Source: Anaerolineaceae bacterium (GTDB lineage Bacteria > Chloroflexota > Anaerolineae > Aggregatilineales > Phototrophicaceae). From it: 64,000 nt of DNA. A program made the translations under genes and the position numbers. Position 1 is the first letter of the stretch. The number at the start of each line of letters is the position of its first letter. Positions 25,217-33,285 of the stretch are shown here, in pieces. Below the pieces are notes generated by a model. It made no database searches and was not told the origin of the DNA. It saw only the letters and a program-made list of their open reading frames with translations. The stretch lies in contig JACKCF010000003.1 of NCBI GenBank assembly GCA_020634165.1, forward strand, positions 1 through 64,000, in the 5' to 3' direction.

Positions 25217-25639
25217 TTAGCCGGGACCTGAAACGACCGCGTTCCAGTCAATGCCATCGGTGATGCCCGCTTTGAGGCTTTCCAGGAAGCCAAGTGCCTC
25301 TTCCAGACTTTCAAACATAGCTGTCTTGGTGGTGGCATCCAGCGACATCCGGCGGAAGCTGCTCACCATTATCTTGCTGATGGGGTCGCTGCTAAAGGCG
25401 GTTCCCCCGCCGTAGTTGGGATGCTGGGTGAGTTCACTCATTCTTACGAGGGTCGCGACGGTGATGATGCGTCCCTGGCGCAGATCGGAGATGTAATACA
25501 GGGGTTCCTGGGCAGTACCAAGCTGCTGTCGATGTTCGCTTAAGAAGTGCCGTTCATCGTCTTCAGTGGGATAGGTATGCCACGTCACAAGAATGAGGTT
25601 CGGAGACAGATACTGACAGGTATACGTCTTGCTAGTCAT
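25217..25639 (-). CDS. Hypothetical STAS/SpoIIAA-like protein
   Basis: 140 residues from ATG 25639; a longer frame reaches 25672. The order of strands and helices (TYTCQYLSPNLILVTWHTYP, YYISDLRQGRIIT, ISKIMVSSFRRM, AMFESLEEALGFLESL) resembles SpoIIAA-like STAS proteins that bind lipids or partner proteins. The match is by pattern only. It is isolated, with 196 bp before the pentapeptide-TIR start on its downstream side and about 220 bp of apparently empty sequence before gatC on the other. Confidence 0.6.
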   Translation of the reverse strand: MTSKTYTCQYLSPNLILVTWHTYPTEDDERHFLSEHRQQLGTAQEPLYYISDLRQGRIITVATLVRMSELTQHPNYGGGTAFSSDPISKIMVSSFRRMSLDATTKTAMFESLEEALGFLESLKAGITDGIDWNAVVSGPG

Positions 25640-25860
25640 TTCATTGACCTGACCCCAGCCAAAAAAGAACACATGCTATAGGCTCATTATGTCACAAATT
25701 AGCGAACTGTTGCGTGATTTTTTCAGGCTTGGCGACTGAAAATAGTCAGTGATACGTAGATAATTGGACCTGACCTCACGTAAAGTCACCCCTCAGCGGG
25801 ATAGGCCGCATGTGCTATAATGTCCAGCGTGCCCAAATGACCTGAACCTGGGAGTGCCCG

Positions 25861-26175
25861 ATGGCCGACAATGCCACCCTGACCCACGACGATGTCCGCG
25901 CGATTGCCGACCTGGCGCGCCTGCAACTCAGTGATGAAGAAGTCGCCAAATACGCGGAACAACTCTCGGCCATTTTGCATGACTTCCAGAAATTGCAGGC
26001 AGTCGATACCTCCCACATCGATCCGATTGCATCGGTGCTGCCACTGAAATCAGTCATGCGCGAAGACAAACCTCTGCCCGCCCTCAAGCCAGAGGCGGCT
26101 GTCAGCAATGCGCCCGACAAAGACGCCAACCAGTTCCGCGTCAAGGCTGTGCTCGATGGTGATGGGTCGGCTTAG
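25861..26175 (+). CDS. gatC: Asp-tRNA(Asn)/Glu-tRNA(Gln) amidotransferase subunit C
   Basis: 104 residues typical of GatC: LTHDDVRAIADLARLQLSDEE, then YAEQLSAILHDFQKLQAVDTSHIDPIASV and the C-terminal NQFRVKAVLDGDG. GatC stabilises the GatA amidase and GatB in the GatCAB complex that makes Gln-tRNA(Gln) or Asn-tRNA(Asn) by transamidation. GGGAGT lies upstream of the ATG. gatA and gatB are not adjacent; the next gene, 18 bases on, encodes a PPOX protein. Confidence 0.93.
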   Translation: MADNATLTHDDVRAIADLARLQLSDEEVAKYAEQLSAILHDFQKLQAVDTSHIDPIASVLPLKSVMREDKPLPALKPEAAVSNAPDKDANQFRVKAVLDGDGSA

Positions 26176-26193
26176 GGCCACCCTGCGCGGCTG

Positions 26194-26583
26194 ATGCCTA
26201 CTATACCCGATTCATTCCGCGACCTGCTGCTGCCACAAACGCGCGCCTTTGTCGTGCTGCATACCCAGTCCGCCGATGGCGATCCTCTGATGACGCCGAT
26301 GTGGTTCAGCATGGAGGGCGACACGCTCCTGCTCAACTCCACGCCAGCTACGCGCAAGCACAAGAACATGCTCGCTAACCCACACATCCGCTGCCTGATC
26401 TTCGACCCTGGCAATATGTATCGCTACCTGGATGTCACCGGCACGGTCATCGACATCAGCCAGGAAGGGGCCAATGCCCACAACCAGCAATTGGCTGAGA
26501 AGTACGATTGGGATGATGGCACATTCGGAGACAATCGGGTGATTTACCGCATTCGCATTGACCGCGCACAGGGCGTTGAATAG
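26194..26583 (+). CDS. PPOX-class (pyridoxamine-phosphate-oxidase-like) F420/flavin-binding protein
   Basis: 129 residues of the split-barrel fold: FVVLHTQSADGDPLMTPMWFSMEGDTLLLNS, then TRKHKNMLANPHIRCLIFDP and YLDVTGTVIDIS. These are the usual motifs of TIGR03618-type PPOX enzymes, which bind F420 or FMN and reduce small substrates. The spacing of 18 bases after gatC suggests co-transcription, though no functional link to tRNA amidation is known. The substrate is not predictable. Confidence 0.85.
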   Translation: MPTIPDSFRDLLLPQTRAFVVLHTQSADGDPLMTPMWFSMEGDTLLLNSTPATRKHKNMLANPHIRCLIFDPGNMYRYLDVTGTVIDISQEGANAHNQQLAEKYDWDDGTFGDNRVIYRIRIDRAQGVE

Positions 26584-26667
26584 ACACCAACTCGGTATCA
26601 TTCTGACATACAATAAAGATAGCTCGTTGGCTGAAACAACCGAATCCAATTAGCAGTGAGGATCGTT

Positions 26668-27339
26668 ATGTATTCGATCAACGTAGGAGCCATCTCTCTC
26701 GACGAATTCGCGGAAATTACGTCGACGAAGTATCTCATCCCTGGCCGACGCATTTTGCTCGATCATCTGGCGACTATCATCGATCAACTCAAAAAGCGTG
26801 ATGTCCACCATCTGGCTGCCTTAAAAATGTTGTTGAGCAACAAGAAAACATATCCGCAATTGGCAGATAGCCTGGGCGTCAGCATAGAGTATCTTACTGT
26901 TCTCAATCGGGAGATCAACAGCTACGAGTCGAAAACGATTCCTCTGGCCAAGCTGGACATCTTCTCTTCATCAGAACTTGAACAACTCAAATCTGCTGGA
27001 TTGACATCGACCAAACATCTCTACGAACAGGCACTAACACCTATTGAAAGGAAGGCGCTCGCTGACAACGCTCAGTTCCCTGAAAATAAGCTTATACAGG
27101 CGCTGGAACTGGCCGACCTGCTCAGAATAAACGGCATTGGTCCTGTTTTTGCGCGCGTCCTGCAAGCAATAGGCATCCATAATGTGGGCCAATTTGCCCA
27201 AATGGCCCCAGAGGCGATTCTTGAACGCTATACGGAATTTAGAGAAGCAAACGAACCTTCTTTGCCAAACCTCGGTATAAAAGATGTTCAATACAGTCAA
27301 CGATTCTGTGGTAAGTTGGATGCTGATATTCAATGGTGA
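26668..27339 (+). CDS. DUF4332-like helix-hairpin-helix protein
   Basis: 223 residues from the ATG at 26668 (GAGG seven bases upstream; an upstream GTG at 26656 lies within that site). The sequence is almost all helical, with helix-hairpin-helix-like segments (LADSLGVSIEYLTVLNREI, LLRINGIGPVFARVLQAIGIHNVGQFAQMAPEAI) as in DUF4332 proteins, which resemble DNA-binding HhH pairs. No catalytic domain is attached. Its 3' end is 6 bases from the end of a convergent gene. DNA binding is inference. Confidence 0.75.
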   Translation: MYSINVGAISLDEFAEITSTKYLIPGRRILLDHLATIIDQLKKRDVHHLAALKMLLSNKKTYPQLADSLGVSIEYLTVLNREINSYESKTIPLAKLDIFSSSELEQLKSAGLTSTKHLYEQALTPIERKALADNAQFPENKLIQALELADLLRINGIGPVFARVLQAIGIHNVGQFAQMAPEAILERYTEFREANEPSLPNLGIKDVQYSQRFCGKLDADIQW

Positions 27340-27345
27340 TGGAGA

Positions 27346-28194
27346 TTAGACCTTGCTGGCTTTGTCTTCACGATAGACGTGCTCTACCGGGCAGCGGGAG
27401 AGTGACCCGATTTCATCAGCAAAATCACGGAAGGGGGCCAGGGCAAAGCTGACGGTCTCGCTCATGCTGTAGAGATGCACAATGCCCTCCGGCGTGTTCG
27501 GCTTGAGCACCGAATCCAGCACACCATGTATACGATCCACAGCCAGTACGCGGCGTACACTGCTGATGTCCAGCTTGGCCTGGACGCGATCCCCTTTGAG
27601 CACAACCAACAAGTGCGGCAGCAAATAGAGTTCCACTGGCTGGTCGAGGACGGTTTCGCCTTGAAGAGATTGATGGGCATAGTAAGCGGACAGTGGGCCG
27701 ATCGGCTTATACGAGAGGTTGCCGATATTGATGCGCGCGCTGTGGATGGCCTGACGTAACACACGCACCAGCACCGTCATCTCCATCTGTGGCAGGCGCA
27801 GCGTCAGCAGATGCCAGCGACCCTCGCGCTCGATATGCAATGTGATGGCGGAAATATCCCCTGGCTCCAGCGTAATGGCGCTCACCCACTGAATCGCCAT
27901 CATTGGGAAGTAAAGAAGCTGTTTGGACCGCGCATCCTGCAAAATCAGATCACCGTATTCCAGGCGCAACTGAGCAAACCCACGTGATTCGCCGCCTTTG
28001 GCAGGCGTGCCAAAGCTGTAGACACCAGCATGGGCAATGGTCGCATGGGATTTACGAATCAGGGTGCCGTCATCAAGGCTGTGCTGACGCGGTGTTGGTT
28101 TATGGAAATGGCGCTGGTGCCAGTGTGTCCGTGCCAACGCAATCAGGCCGCCAGTTGCCAGGGTCGCTAGAGCGAGTAAACCAATTTCCAGCAT
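27346..28194 (-). CDS. Single-pass membrane protein with beta-rich cytoplasmic domain
   Basis: 282 residues with an N-terminal helix (MLEIGLLALATLATGGLIAL), a short basic stretch, and then a predominantly beta-stranded region. The region contains DLILQDARSKQLLYFPMMAIQWVSAI and VELYLLPHLLVVLKGDRV, which suggest one or two PH-like barrels. No catalytic motif and no known family recognised. It is convergent with the DUF4332-like gene. Confidence 0.65.
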   Translation of the reverse strand: MLEIGLLALATLATGGLIALARTHWHQRHFHKPTPRQHSLDDGTLIRKSHATIAHAGVYSFGTPAKGGESRGFAQLRLEYGDLILQDARSKQLLYFPMMAIQWVSAITLEPGDISAITLHIEREGRWHLLTLRLPQMEMTVLVRVLRQAIHSARINIGNLSYKPIGPLSAYYAHQSLQGETVLDQPVELYLLPHLLVVLKGDRVQAKLDISSVRRVLAVDRIHGVLDSVLKPNTPEGIVHLYSMSETVSFALAPFRDFADEIGSLSRCPVEHVYREDKASKV

Positions 28195-28353
28195 GGAAGT
28201 TCCGTCAGGATAACTGACAATGTCGTGACCAGTATATCACGGCGTCAAGCACAGTTAAGAGAAGCAACCTGACTTGCTTAATCTGTTACTTAGCTTGCTA
28301 TCCAATTTCTCCTTGATGACTTACTCTATACGTAAAAGCCAAAGGAACCGTAT

Positions 28354-28695
28354 ATGAGCACAATATTTGAACCTGGTTACGATATAGATTTCAATTGCGC
28401 CTCTCCGATGCAAACCATTGTTGACAGATTTAAAGCTCAATTCGCCGATCACATCATCAAAACATATGGCTGGCGTTGTGAAACAGCGAACCTATACATC
28501 ACGTTCCACGAAAGCAAGGTAATCGATAAATCAGTAAGTCGCTACTCATATGCGATACGTTTGGCAGGAAAGCTACCAATGTATGATGCCAACGAGCAGA
28601 CCAAACACATACAATTTGCACGCGATTTACTCGCATTTTTGCAGGATCAAGGCTGTGAAACAGAGTTGTCAGCCTATTTCCCGATTGATTCGTGA
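28354..28695 (+). CDS. Hypothetical protein
   Basis: 113 residues, soluble, mixed composition with no signal peptide or membrane segment; AAAGGAA lies upstream of the ATG. Recognisable features are a Cys-containing middle (YGWRCETANLYITFHE) and a helical C-terminus (IQFARDLLAFLQDQGCETELSAYF). I do not recognise the family. It is AT-rich compared with its neighbours and is a single gene, so recent acquisition is possible. Confidence 0.65.
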   Translation: MSTIFEPGYDIDFNCASPMQTIVDRFKAQFADHIIKTYGWRCETANLYITFHESKVIDKSVSRYSYAIRLAGKLPMYDANEQTKHIQFARDLLAFLQDQGCETELSAYFPIDS

Positions 28696-28741
28696 CGCGT
28701 GGTACAGGTAAATGCTGGCCGCAGGCATGGCTAGCCCACGG

Positions 28742-29641
28742 TTATGGTGCTCCATGTTTTTGCATCAAATCGTCAAGCGCCGCACTGACTTCCGCGCTTA
28801 GGAGCAGAATGGCTAAGCTGATGTACGTCCATACCAAGAGAGCGATAACTGCCCCCAATGAGCCATAAACCACGCTGTAATTGGTAAGATTTTCCAGATA
28901 AAGTGCAAATACCGTCCGGCTCAGTTCCCAGCCGATGCTACCCAAAACCGCGCCAGGGATGATCGCTCGCCACTGTGTCCTTGCCCTGGGAACATAGCGA
29001 AACAGCAGCGCCAGAATGAGGGTATAAAGCAGCAACGGCACCAATAACGAAACGGGACGCATGATTACGCCAGGAGTTTCCAGGCTCGTTTGGGTGAACG
29101 AGCGCAAAGCATAAGTAATGACCACAGTAGCAGCCAATAAAAGTGCCAGGATAAAAATAGTCAATGTTGCCACCACGCGATTACGCCATATAGGGCGACG
29201 TTTGGTGGGCAGATCGAAGATCGTATCAAGCGCAATGGTCAGGTTGGAAAAGAACGAGGATGCCGCCCATAGCAATCCCGCCAAAGCAACGATATTCAGC
29301 GAGGGACCCTGGTCGAGGGCGCTTTCTACACCGGAAATAACCATTGTCGGAACGTCCCCAGGAAACAGCCTCAGTGCCAACCGCTCGACCTGCTCTTGGA
29401 CGACACTTTCTCCCCAAAGCAGATTGGCAGCAAGTAAAAGCAATACCAGTGTTGGAAACAAGGAAAGCAAAGCGTAAAAAGACAGGGCTGCCACTCGTAA
29501 AGCATCACGCTGGTTGAAGTTCACCCATACACGTCTGAGAAGCCGAGCGAGGGTTCGCAGCAAACTTTTCGGGCCAGATGTGTTTGTTTGAGTTGGTTGC
29601 AACAACTGAATCCCCACTAGTGGACAACATACCGCTACCAT
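28742..29641 (-). CDS. YihY/BrkB-family inner-membrane protein
   Basis: About 299 residues with six predicted membrane helices. The family signature is present: an N-terminal amphipathic region (RDALRVAALSFYALLSLFPTLV) and later WAASSFFSNLTIALDTIFDLP and IPGAVLGSIGWELSRTVFALYL. YihY/BrkB proteins were once called ribonuclease BN by mistake and their role is not settled. The ATG at 29641 is one possible start; an upstream GTG at 29662 is also in frame. Confidence 0.87.
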   Translation of the reverse strand: MVAVCCPLVGIQLLQPTQTNTSGPKSLLRTLARLLRRVWVNFNQRDALRVAALSFYALLSLFPTLVLLLLAANLLWGESVVQEQVERLALRLFPGDVPTMVISGVESALDQGPSLNIVALAGLLWAASSFFSNLTIALDTIFDLPTKRRPIWRNRVVATLTIFILALLLAATVVITYALRSFTQTSLETPGVIMRPVSLLVPLLLYTLILALLFRYVPRARTQWRAIIPGAVLGSIGWELSRTVFALYLENLTNYSVVYGSLGAVIALLVWTYISLAILLLSAEVSAALDDLMQKHGAP

Positions 29642-29862
29642 CCTGCGCGATAAGTATCGCACGAGGATTTAGAGCCTCCCAATAATAACGCAAGTTTAAA
29701 CCTTCTCGGATACAGGACGAAAGCGGTCGTTAAATCGCCGGTATCGCGCTAGAATGAATCGTATTACAATGGTTGCGAGTATGAGCAAATGCAAATCAGG
29801 GGCCGGGCAATATGCTTATGGCCCATCAAGATTGGACCCACGACAGTAGAGGATAGCCCCAC

Positions 29863-30699
29863 ATGCGTGAAATCACGGTTGCCATCGTGCAGATGAAGCC
29901 GGAGCTGGGTGAGCCGGAAGATAATCTGGTCAAAATGTCGGAGATGATCTCTCGCATTGCCTCCCAGCAGAAGGTGGACCTGATCGTTTTCCCAGAGTTG
30001 ATTACCAGCGGCAATGAACTGGGTGTGCGCTTTACGGACATCGCCCAACGTGTACCTGGCCCGACCGTCAACCTGATCGCCCAGCGCGCCAATGACTTCG
30101 GCATTTACGTCGCGTTCGGCATGGTGACGAAAGAGCGCGTGGAAAGCGTGCTGTATAACTCGGCAGTGCTGGTTGGCCCCGATGGCGAACTGGTCGAGGT
30201 CTACAATAAAGTGCATCTGCGCGGCGAAGAACGCATGGCGTTCCGTGAGGGCTTTAAGCTGCCCGTCGCCGAAACGGAGATCGGCAACATTGGCCTGATT
30301 ATCGGCTACGATCTGGCCTTCCCGGAAGTAGTGCGCAGCCAAGCGCTTGAAGGCGCTGATCTGGTGTGCGTGCTGGCCAACTGGGAAACAGCCAACATCG
30401 ATGAGTGGAAAACTTATATGCGCGCCCGTGCCTACGAAAACAGCCTGTTCCTGGCGGGTGCCAACCGTGTTGGCGAAGATGTGACGCTGAACTTTGGTGG
30501 TGAGAGCATGGTCGTCGGCCCACGCGGCGAGATTTTCGCTAGCCTGGAAGACGAAACTGACGAGGAAACCGGCGAACCACTGGAAGGCTTCGCTGTCGCC
30601 CGCATTGATCTGGACCAGGTACGCAAAAACCGCGAAGAGTTCCAGTTCATTCAGACGCGGCAGCCGGCTGTGTATCGGGCGCTGGTGCGGAAGTATTAA
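29863..30699 (+). CDS. Nitrilase-superfamily protein lacking the catalytic cysteine
   Basis: 278 residues of the carbon-nitrogen hydrolase fold. The catalytic Glu45 (FPELITSG) and Lys116 (YNKVHLRGEE) are present, with a second conserved Glu122/123. The nucleophile elbow, normally ICYD, reads IGYD: Gly148 (codon GGC at 30304-30306) replaces the cysteine, a change explained by one base, TGC to GGC. The rest of the fold, including DLAFPEVVRSQALEGADL and RAYENSLFLAGANRVGED, is intact, and length is normal. Hydrolysis by the usual thioester mechanism should not be possible. It may be a non-catalytic homologue, or the base may be a sequencing error. It is a single gene with a terminator. Confidence 0.88.
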   Translation: MREITVAIVQMKPELGEPEDNLVKMSEMISRIASQQKVDLIVFPELITSGNELGVRFTDIAQRVPGPTVNLIAQRANDFGIYVAFGMVTKERVESVLYNSAVLVGPDGELVEVYNKVHLRGEERMAFREGFKLPVAETEIGNIGLIIGYDLAFPEVVRSQALEGADLVCVLANWETANIDEWKTYMRARAYENSLFLAGANRVGEDVTLNFGGESMVVGPRGEIFASLEDETDEETGEPLEGFAVARIDLDQVRKNREEFQFIQTRQPAVYRALVRKY

Positions 30700-30737
30700 A
30701 ACGGCAAGGCATGCCTTGCCACTACAGATGAAAATGG

Positions 30738-30768
30738 AAAAACCGCCCGTAAATGGGCGGTTTTCTAT
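30738..30768. terminator. Bidirectional terminator
   Basis: AAAACCGCCC (30739-30748) pairs with GGGCGGTTTT (30755-30764) around a 6-nt loop, followed by CTATTT. It lies between the convergent nitrilase-like and lipoprotein genes and has A/T tracts on both sides. Confidence 0.85.
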
Positions 30769-30788
30769 TTATGCACTGGTTGATAGCG

Positions 30789-31343
30789 CTACTGGGCGTT
30801 GTTGGCCTGGACATTGTTAAAGTGTAGTTGGAACAAGCCGCAGATGTTATTGCCGACGCCGACATAAATATAGGTGAAATCCTCGCCGTTGACGGTAAAG
30901 TCCCCCGTACGAGCGCATGGTTCAACTCGTACAGATTGGGTTGTCAGGCCACCGCCGGTGCTCGACAGGCAGGCGATGACGTTCTGATTGACGCGGGTAC
31001 GGTTGACGACAATCGAGACACCAGCTTCGGGAACAATATCGGTCCACTGATCCTGTGTATAGACTTTGCCCGCAATCGAGCCGGTTTCCTGCAAGCACTG
31101 AATCATGGCATCGGCGCGTTGAATGGCCGCAATCGCTGGAATGTTGCCGCTGGTAAGTGCGGCTCCGGCCCCGGCGGTGGTGATGGCATCGACGAGGCTA
31201 TCGGCATCGGTGGCTGTGTAGCCGACAATATTGGGTAAAAAGCGCTGCGCGCTGGTGGCGTCATTGGCCGTGCCAATCGTCTGACAGGCACTTGCTACGA
31301 TGAGCATCAACACCAGCACGGGAATGGTCACAAATTTACGCAT
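30789..31343 (-). CDS. Putative lipoprotein
   Basis: 184 residues from ATG 31343, which has GGAGG nine bases upstream; the frame runs further to 31424 but has no ribosome site there. The signal sequence ends in a lipobox (VASAC, then QTIGTAN), so it should be lipidated and membrane-anchored. The mature domain has several Cys residues (IQCLQETG, IACLSS, EPCARTG, NNICGLF), perhaps disulphides. Family not recognised. Its upstream side runs into the repeat block at 31479. Confidence 0.75.
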   Translation of the reverse strand: MRKFVTIPVLVLMLIVASACQTIGTANDATSAQRFLPNIVGYTATDADSLVDAITTAGAGAALTSGNIPAIAAIQRADAMIQCLQETGSIAGKVYTQDQWTDIVPEAGVSIVVNRTRVNQNVIACLSSTGGGLTTQSVRVEPCARTGDFTVNGEDFTYIYVGVGNNICGLFQLHFNNVQANNAQ

Positions 31344-31478
31344 TGTTGGTTGCCTCCATAGTTGGTGACAAGAGTGTGTGATTACACAGCTTATAACACT
31401 ATCGTACGTGAAAAGCGTTGTCATTGTATCAGAAATGGTGTTCGGGCGAGGGGGTTCGGTGGGGAATCGTGCGGATTT

Positions 31479-31731
31479 CAGTGCTGAGTGCTGAGGATTG
31501 AGTGCTGAGATTTTCGACGCAAAGGCGCGAAGGATGGAAGGGAAAAGAAAGAGTTAACACAGAGACTCAGAGGCTCAAAGACTCAGAGAGGAAATAGAAA
31601 AGATCTCCACAGAGGGCATAGAGAAAGAATCCAACGCAAAGGCGTGAAGGATGGAAGGGAAATGAAAGAGTTAACACAGAGACTCAGAGGCTCAGAGACT
31701 CAGAGGGGAAATAGAAAAGATCACCACAGAG
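31479..31731 (+). repeat. Modular intergenic repeat block A (two units)
   Basis: The block starts with three AGTGCTGAG-type short motifs (31480-31510). Two long units follow, 117 bp apart (ACGCAAAGG at 31517 and 31634). Each unit has the order ACGCAAAGGCGYGAAGGATGG, then AGAGTTAACACAGAGACTC, AGAGGCTC and finally AGATCWCCACAGAG. The second unit is interrupted at 31731 by the IS110 element and resumes at 32996. No coding potential. Related copies are at 32996, 37455, 38462 and 40186. Confidence 0.85.
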
Positions 31732-31746
31732 ATACGGTGTTAAAAG

Positions 31747-32745
31747 TCAAGCAGTAAGAAGTAGATCAGGATAAGTCGGATCATAGTCACGGTGCTTGAC
31801 AACGCAGGCCCAGGCGAGATGAACCAACTTACGAGCAACAGCGATGCGGGCAACTTGCTTGACTTTACCCTGACCGACTTTCTTGTTGTAGAACGCTTTG
31901 AGAGTGGGATTGAATTGGATGGCAGCGCCTGCGGCCATATAGAGAGCTTGTCGCAGTTTGGGATGCCCACCACCGATAGTAGAGCGCTTGTGTAGGCTAC
32001 GACCAGACTGACGGTGGTGAGGAACGAGTCCCGCATAAGCAGCCGCCTGCTGTGGCGTATCACAGCGCGAGAAAGCCTGGGTCGTGACCAGCAACCAGGC
32101 AGTGGTGACTGTGCCCATACCTGGAATCGAGAGGAGATGTTGGGCAGCTTGTTGCCATTGGGAATCAGAGGCCAGCAGCAATTCAATCTGTTCAAGTAGC
32201 TGCTTGGCTTGTTTTTTGAGAGTGGCAATATGCCGTTTGACCTGAGTGATAATGGCTGTTGGTGCATGAGGATCGTGCTGCAAGGCATGCAATCGATTAC
32301 GCTCCTGAGTCGCCATTTTCAGTAGATCATCGCGACGCTCCAACACATGTCGCAACTGGTGACAGATGGTAGCTGGCGGTGTCCACAGGTCAGGGCAGAT
32401 CAGACGAGCGAAGTCAGACAACAACTGGGCATCGACCGCGTCCGTTTTACTTCGCTTCAATTGCATTTGACCAAAACGTCTGGCTTGCATAGGATTGATC
32501 ACACTCACGCAATACCCAAGCTCATGCAGGAACAAAGCAAGCTTGAGCCAGTAGTTGCCTGTCGCTTCCATGACGATATGAATGTGTTTAGGGGCTACGA
32601 TTTGACTTAAGGTCTGATGTAGGTGCTCATAATCGCTGAGGGTCTGGGCTAACGCCATCTGGCCTGTTTGCTTGGTCTGTGTTACTTGCCAGTAAAGGGA
32701 CAAACTTTCAGCTGCAATATCGATACCGATATATAGTTTGAACAT
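31747..32745 (-). CDS. IS110-family transposase/recombinase
   Basis: 332 residues, complete. The N-terminal RuvC-like domain carries the DEDD set: Asp9 (GIDIAAES), Glu60 (MEATGNYW), Asp102 and Asp105 (KTDAVDAQLL). A coiled-coil linker follows, then the C-terminal domain with the family signature IPGMGTVTTAWLL and the catalytic-serine segment AAAYAGLVPHHRQSGRS (Ser247). Spacing agrees with IS621-type enzymes. These recombinases work with a bridge RNA encoded in the non-coding end and exchange strands at a CT core. The non-coding region is upstream of this gene, as in the IS110 rather than the IS1111 subgroup. Confidence 0.95.
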   Translation of the reverse strand: MFKLYIGIDIAAESLSLYWQVTQTKQTGQMALAQTLSDYEHLHQTLSQIVAPKHIHIVMEATGNYWLKLALFLHELGYCVSVINPMQARRFGQMQLKRSKTDAVDAQLLSDFARLICPDLWTPPATICHQLRHVLERRDDLLKMATQERNRLHALQHDPHAPTAIITQVKRHIATLKKQAKQLLEQIELLLASDSQWQQAAQHLLSIPGMGTVTTAWLLVTTQAFSRCDTPQQAAAYAGLVPHHRQSGRSLHKRSTIGGGHPKLRQALYMAAGAAIQFNPTLKAFYNKKVGQGKVKQVARIAVARKLVHLAWACVVKHRDYDPTYPDLLLTA

Positions 32746-32797
32746 GATGCCACTCTTTCCATCCTATCTTGGCCTATCTGGTACAATTTCAGCCTGT

Positions 32798-32978
32798 GAA
32801 CAGAGTCGGCTCTTGCCTCATGGGATACGTCGTCTCGGCGACTGGATACGGTTCAGACTCGACTCTGTTCCGCCTTCATGTTGGCGATTATTCTCTGCGT
32901 CGTAGTCTGTGCTACTTGCCACAAAACAACCTGACCAACTCGGCTGGCTCAGATGTCTCATACTTTAACATCTGGCCT
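32798..32978 (-). ncRNA. Candidate IS110 bridge RNA
   Basis: Read on the minus strand there are three parts. (1) A 5' hairpin, CAGATGT/ACATCTG at 32950-32956 and 32969-32975. (2) A loop closed by GTTGG/CCAAC (32880-32884, 32935-32939) with an inner GTAG/CTAC hairpin. Its flanks read TTGTTTTG and GCAGAGAA and resemble the two sides of the occupied target (TGTTCT with one G-U; CAGAG). (3) A loop closed by the 11-bp stem GAACAGAGTCG/CGACTCTGTTC (32798-32808, 32860-32870) with a GTCG/CGAC inner hairpin. Its left arm ACCGTATC equals the element's one end (8 of 8), and its right arm ATGAG pairs with CTCAT at the other end. Order and logic match published IS110 bridge RNAs. The RNA ends are not known. 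Confidence 0.75.
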
Positions 32979-32995
32979 ACCTTCTAACATATGAG

Positions 32996-33276
32996 AACAC
33001 AGAGCGCTCAGAGAAAAATTTCAACGCAAAGGCGCGAAGGATGGAAGGCGAAAAGAAAGAGTTAACACAGAGACTCAGAGGCTCAAAGACTCAGAGAGGA
33101 AATAGAAAAGATCTCCACAGAGAATACAGCGCGCTCAGAGAAAGAATCCAACGCAAAGGCGCGAAGGATGGAAGGGAAATGAAAGAGTTAACACAGAGAC
33201 TCAGAGGCTCAAAGACCCAGAGAGGAAATAGATAAGATCACCACAGAGGGCACAGAGCGCTCAGAGAAAATAGTGT
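32996..33276 (+). repeat. Modular intergenic repeat block B (two units plus end)
   Basis: Resumption of the interrupted unit (AACACAGAGCGCTCAGAG) followed by units whose ACGCAAAGG motifs are at 33024 and 33151 (127 bp apart). The block ends with another CACAGAGCGCTCAGAGAAA at about 33250-33268. The sequence is almost the same as block A, so the four units formed one tandem array before the IS110 inserted. A run of repeated codons gives a spurious reading frame here. Confidence 0.85.
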
Positions 33277-33285
33277 GACTTTGCG

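Larger units (their letters stand above)
31732..32995 (-). mobile_element. Complete IS110-family insertion sequence
   Basis: A 1264-bp element, defined by counting one copy of the AG (CT on the minus strand) core dinucleotide that occurs at both junctions (31730-31731 and 32994-32995). Removing it joins the repeat units so that the period becomes 126 bp, against 127 bp for the next intact pair (33024 to 33151), which fixes the ends independently. There are no terminal inverted repeats and no target duplication beyond the core, as expected for IS110. One transposase gene is followed downstream by only about 15 bp and preceded by about 250 bp of non-coding sequence holding the candidate bridge RNA. 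It looks intact and may be active. Confidence 0.85.

Noticed and set aside
33041..33235. A 64-residue frame with the repeated motif LTQRLRGSKTQR
   Set aside because: It is a reading frame through the intergenic repeat; the same 'protein' would appear in every copy. No start context or conservation.
31479..33276. A possible CRISPR array in the repeated sequence
   Set aside because: The repeated units are 117-127 bp long with no short identical repeat alternating with unique spacers, and no cas gene is present. Blocks A and B are tandem intergenic repeats cut by an IS110.
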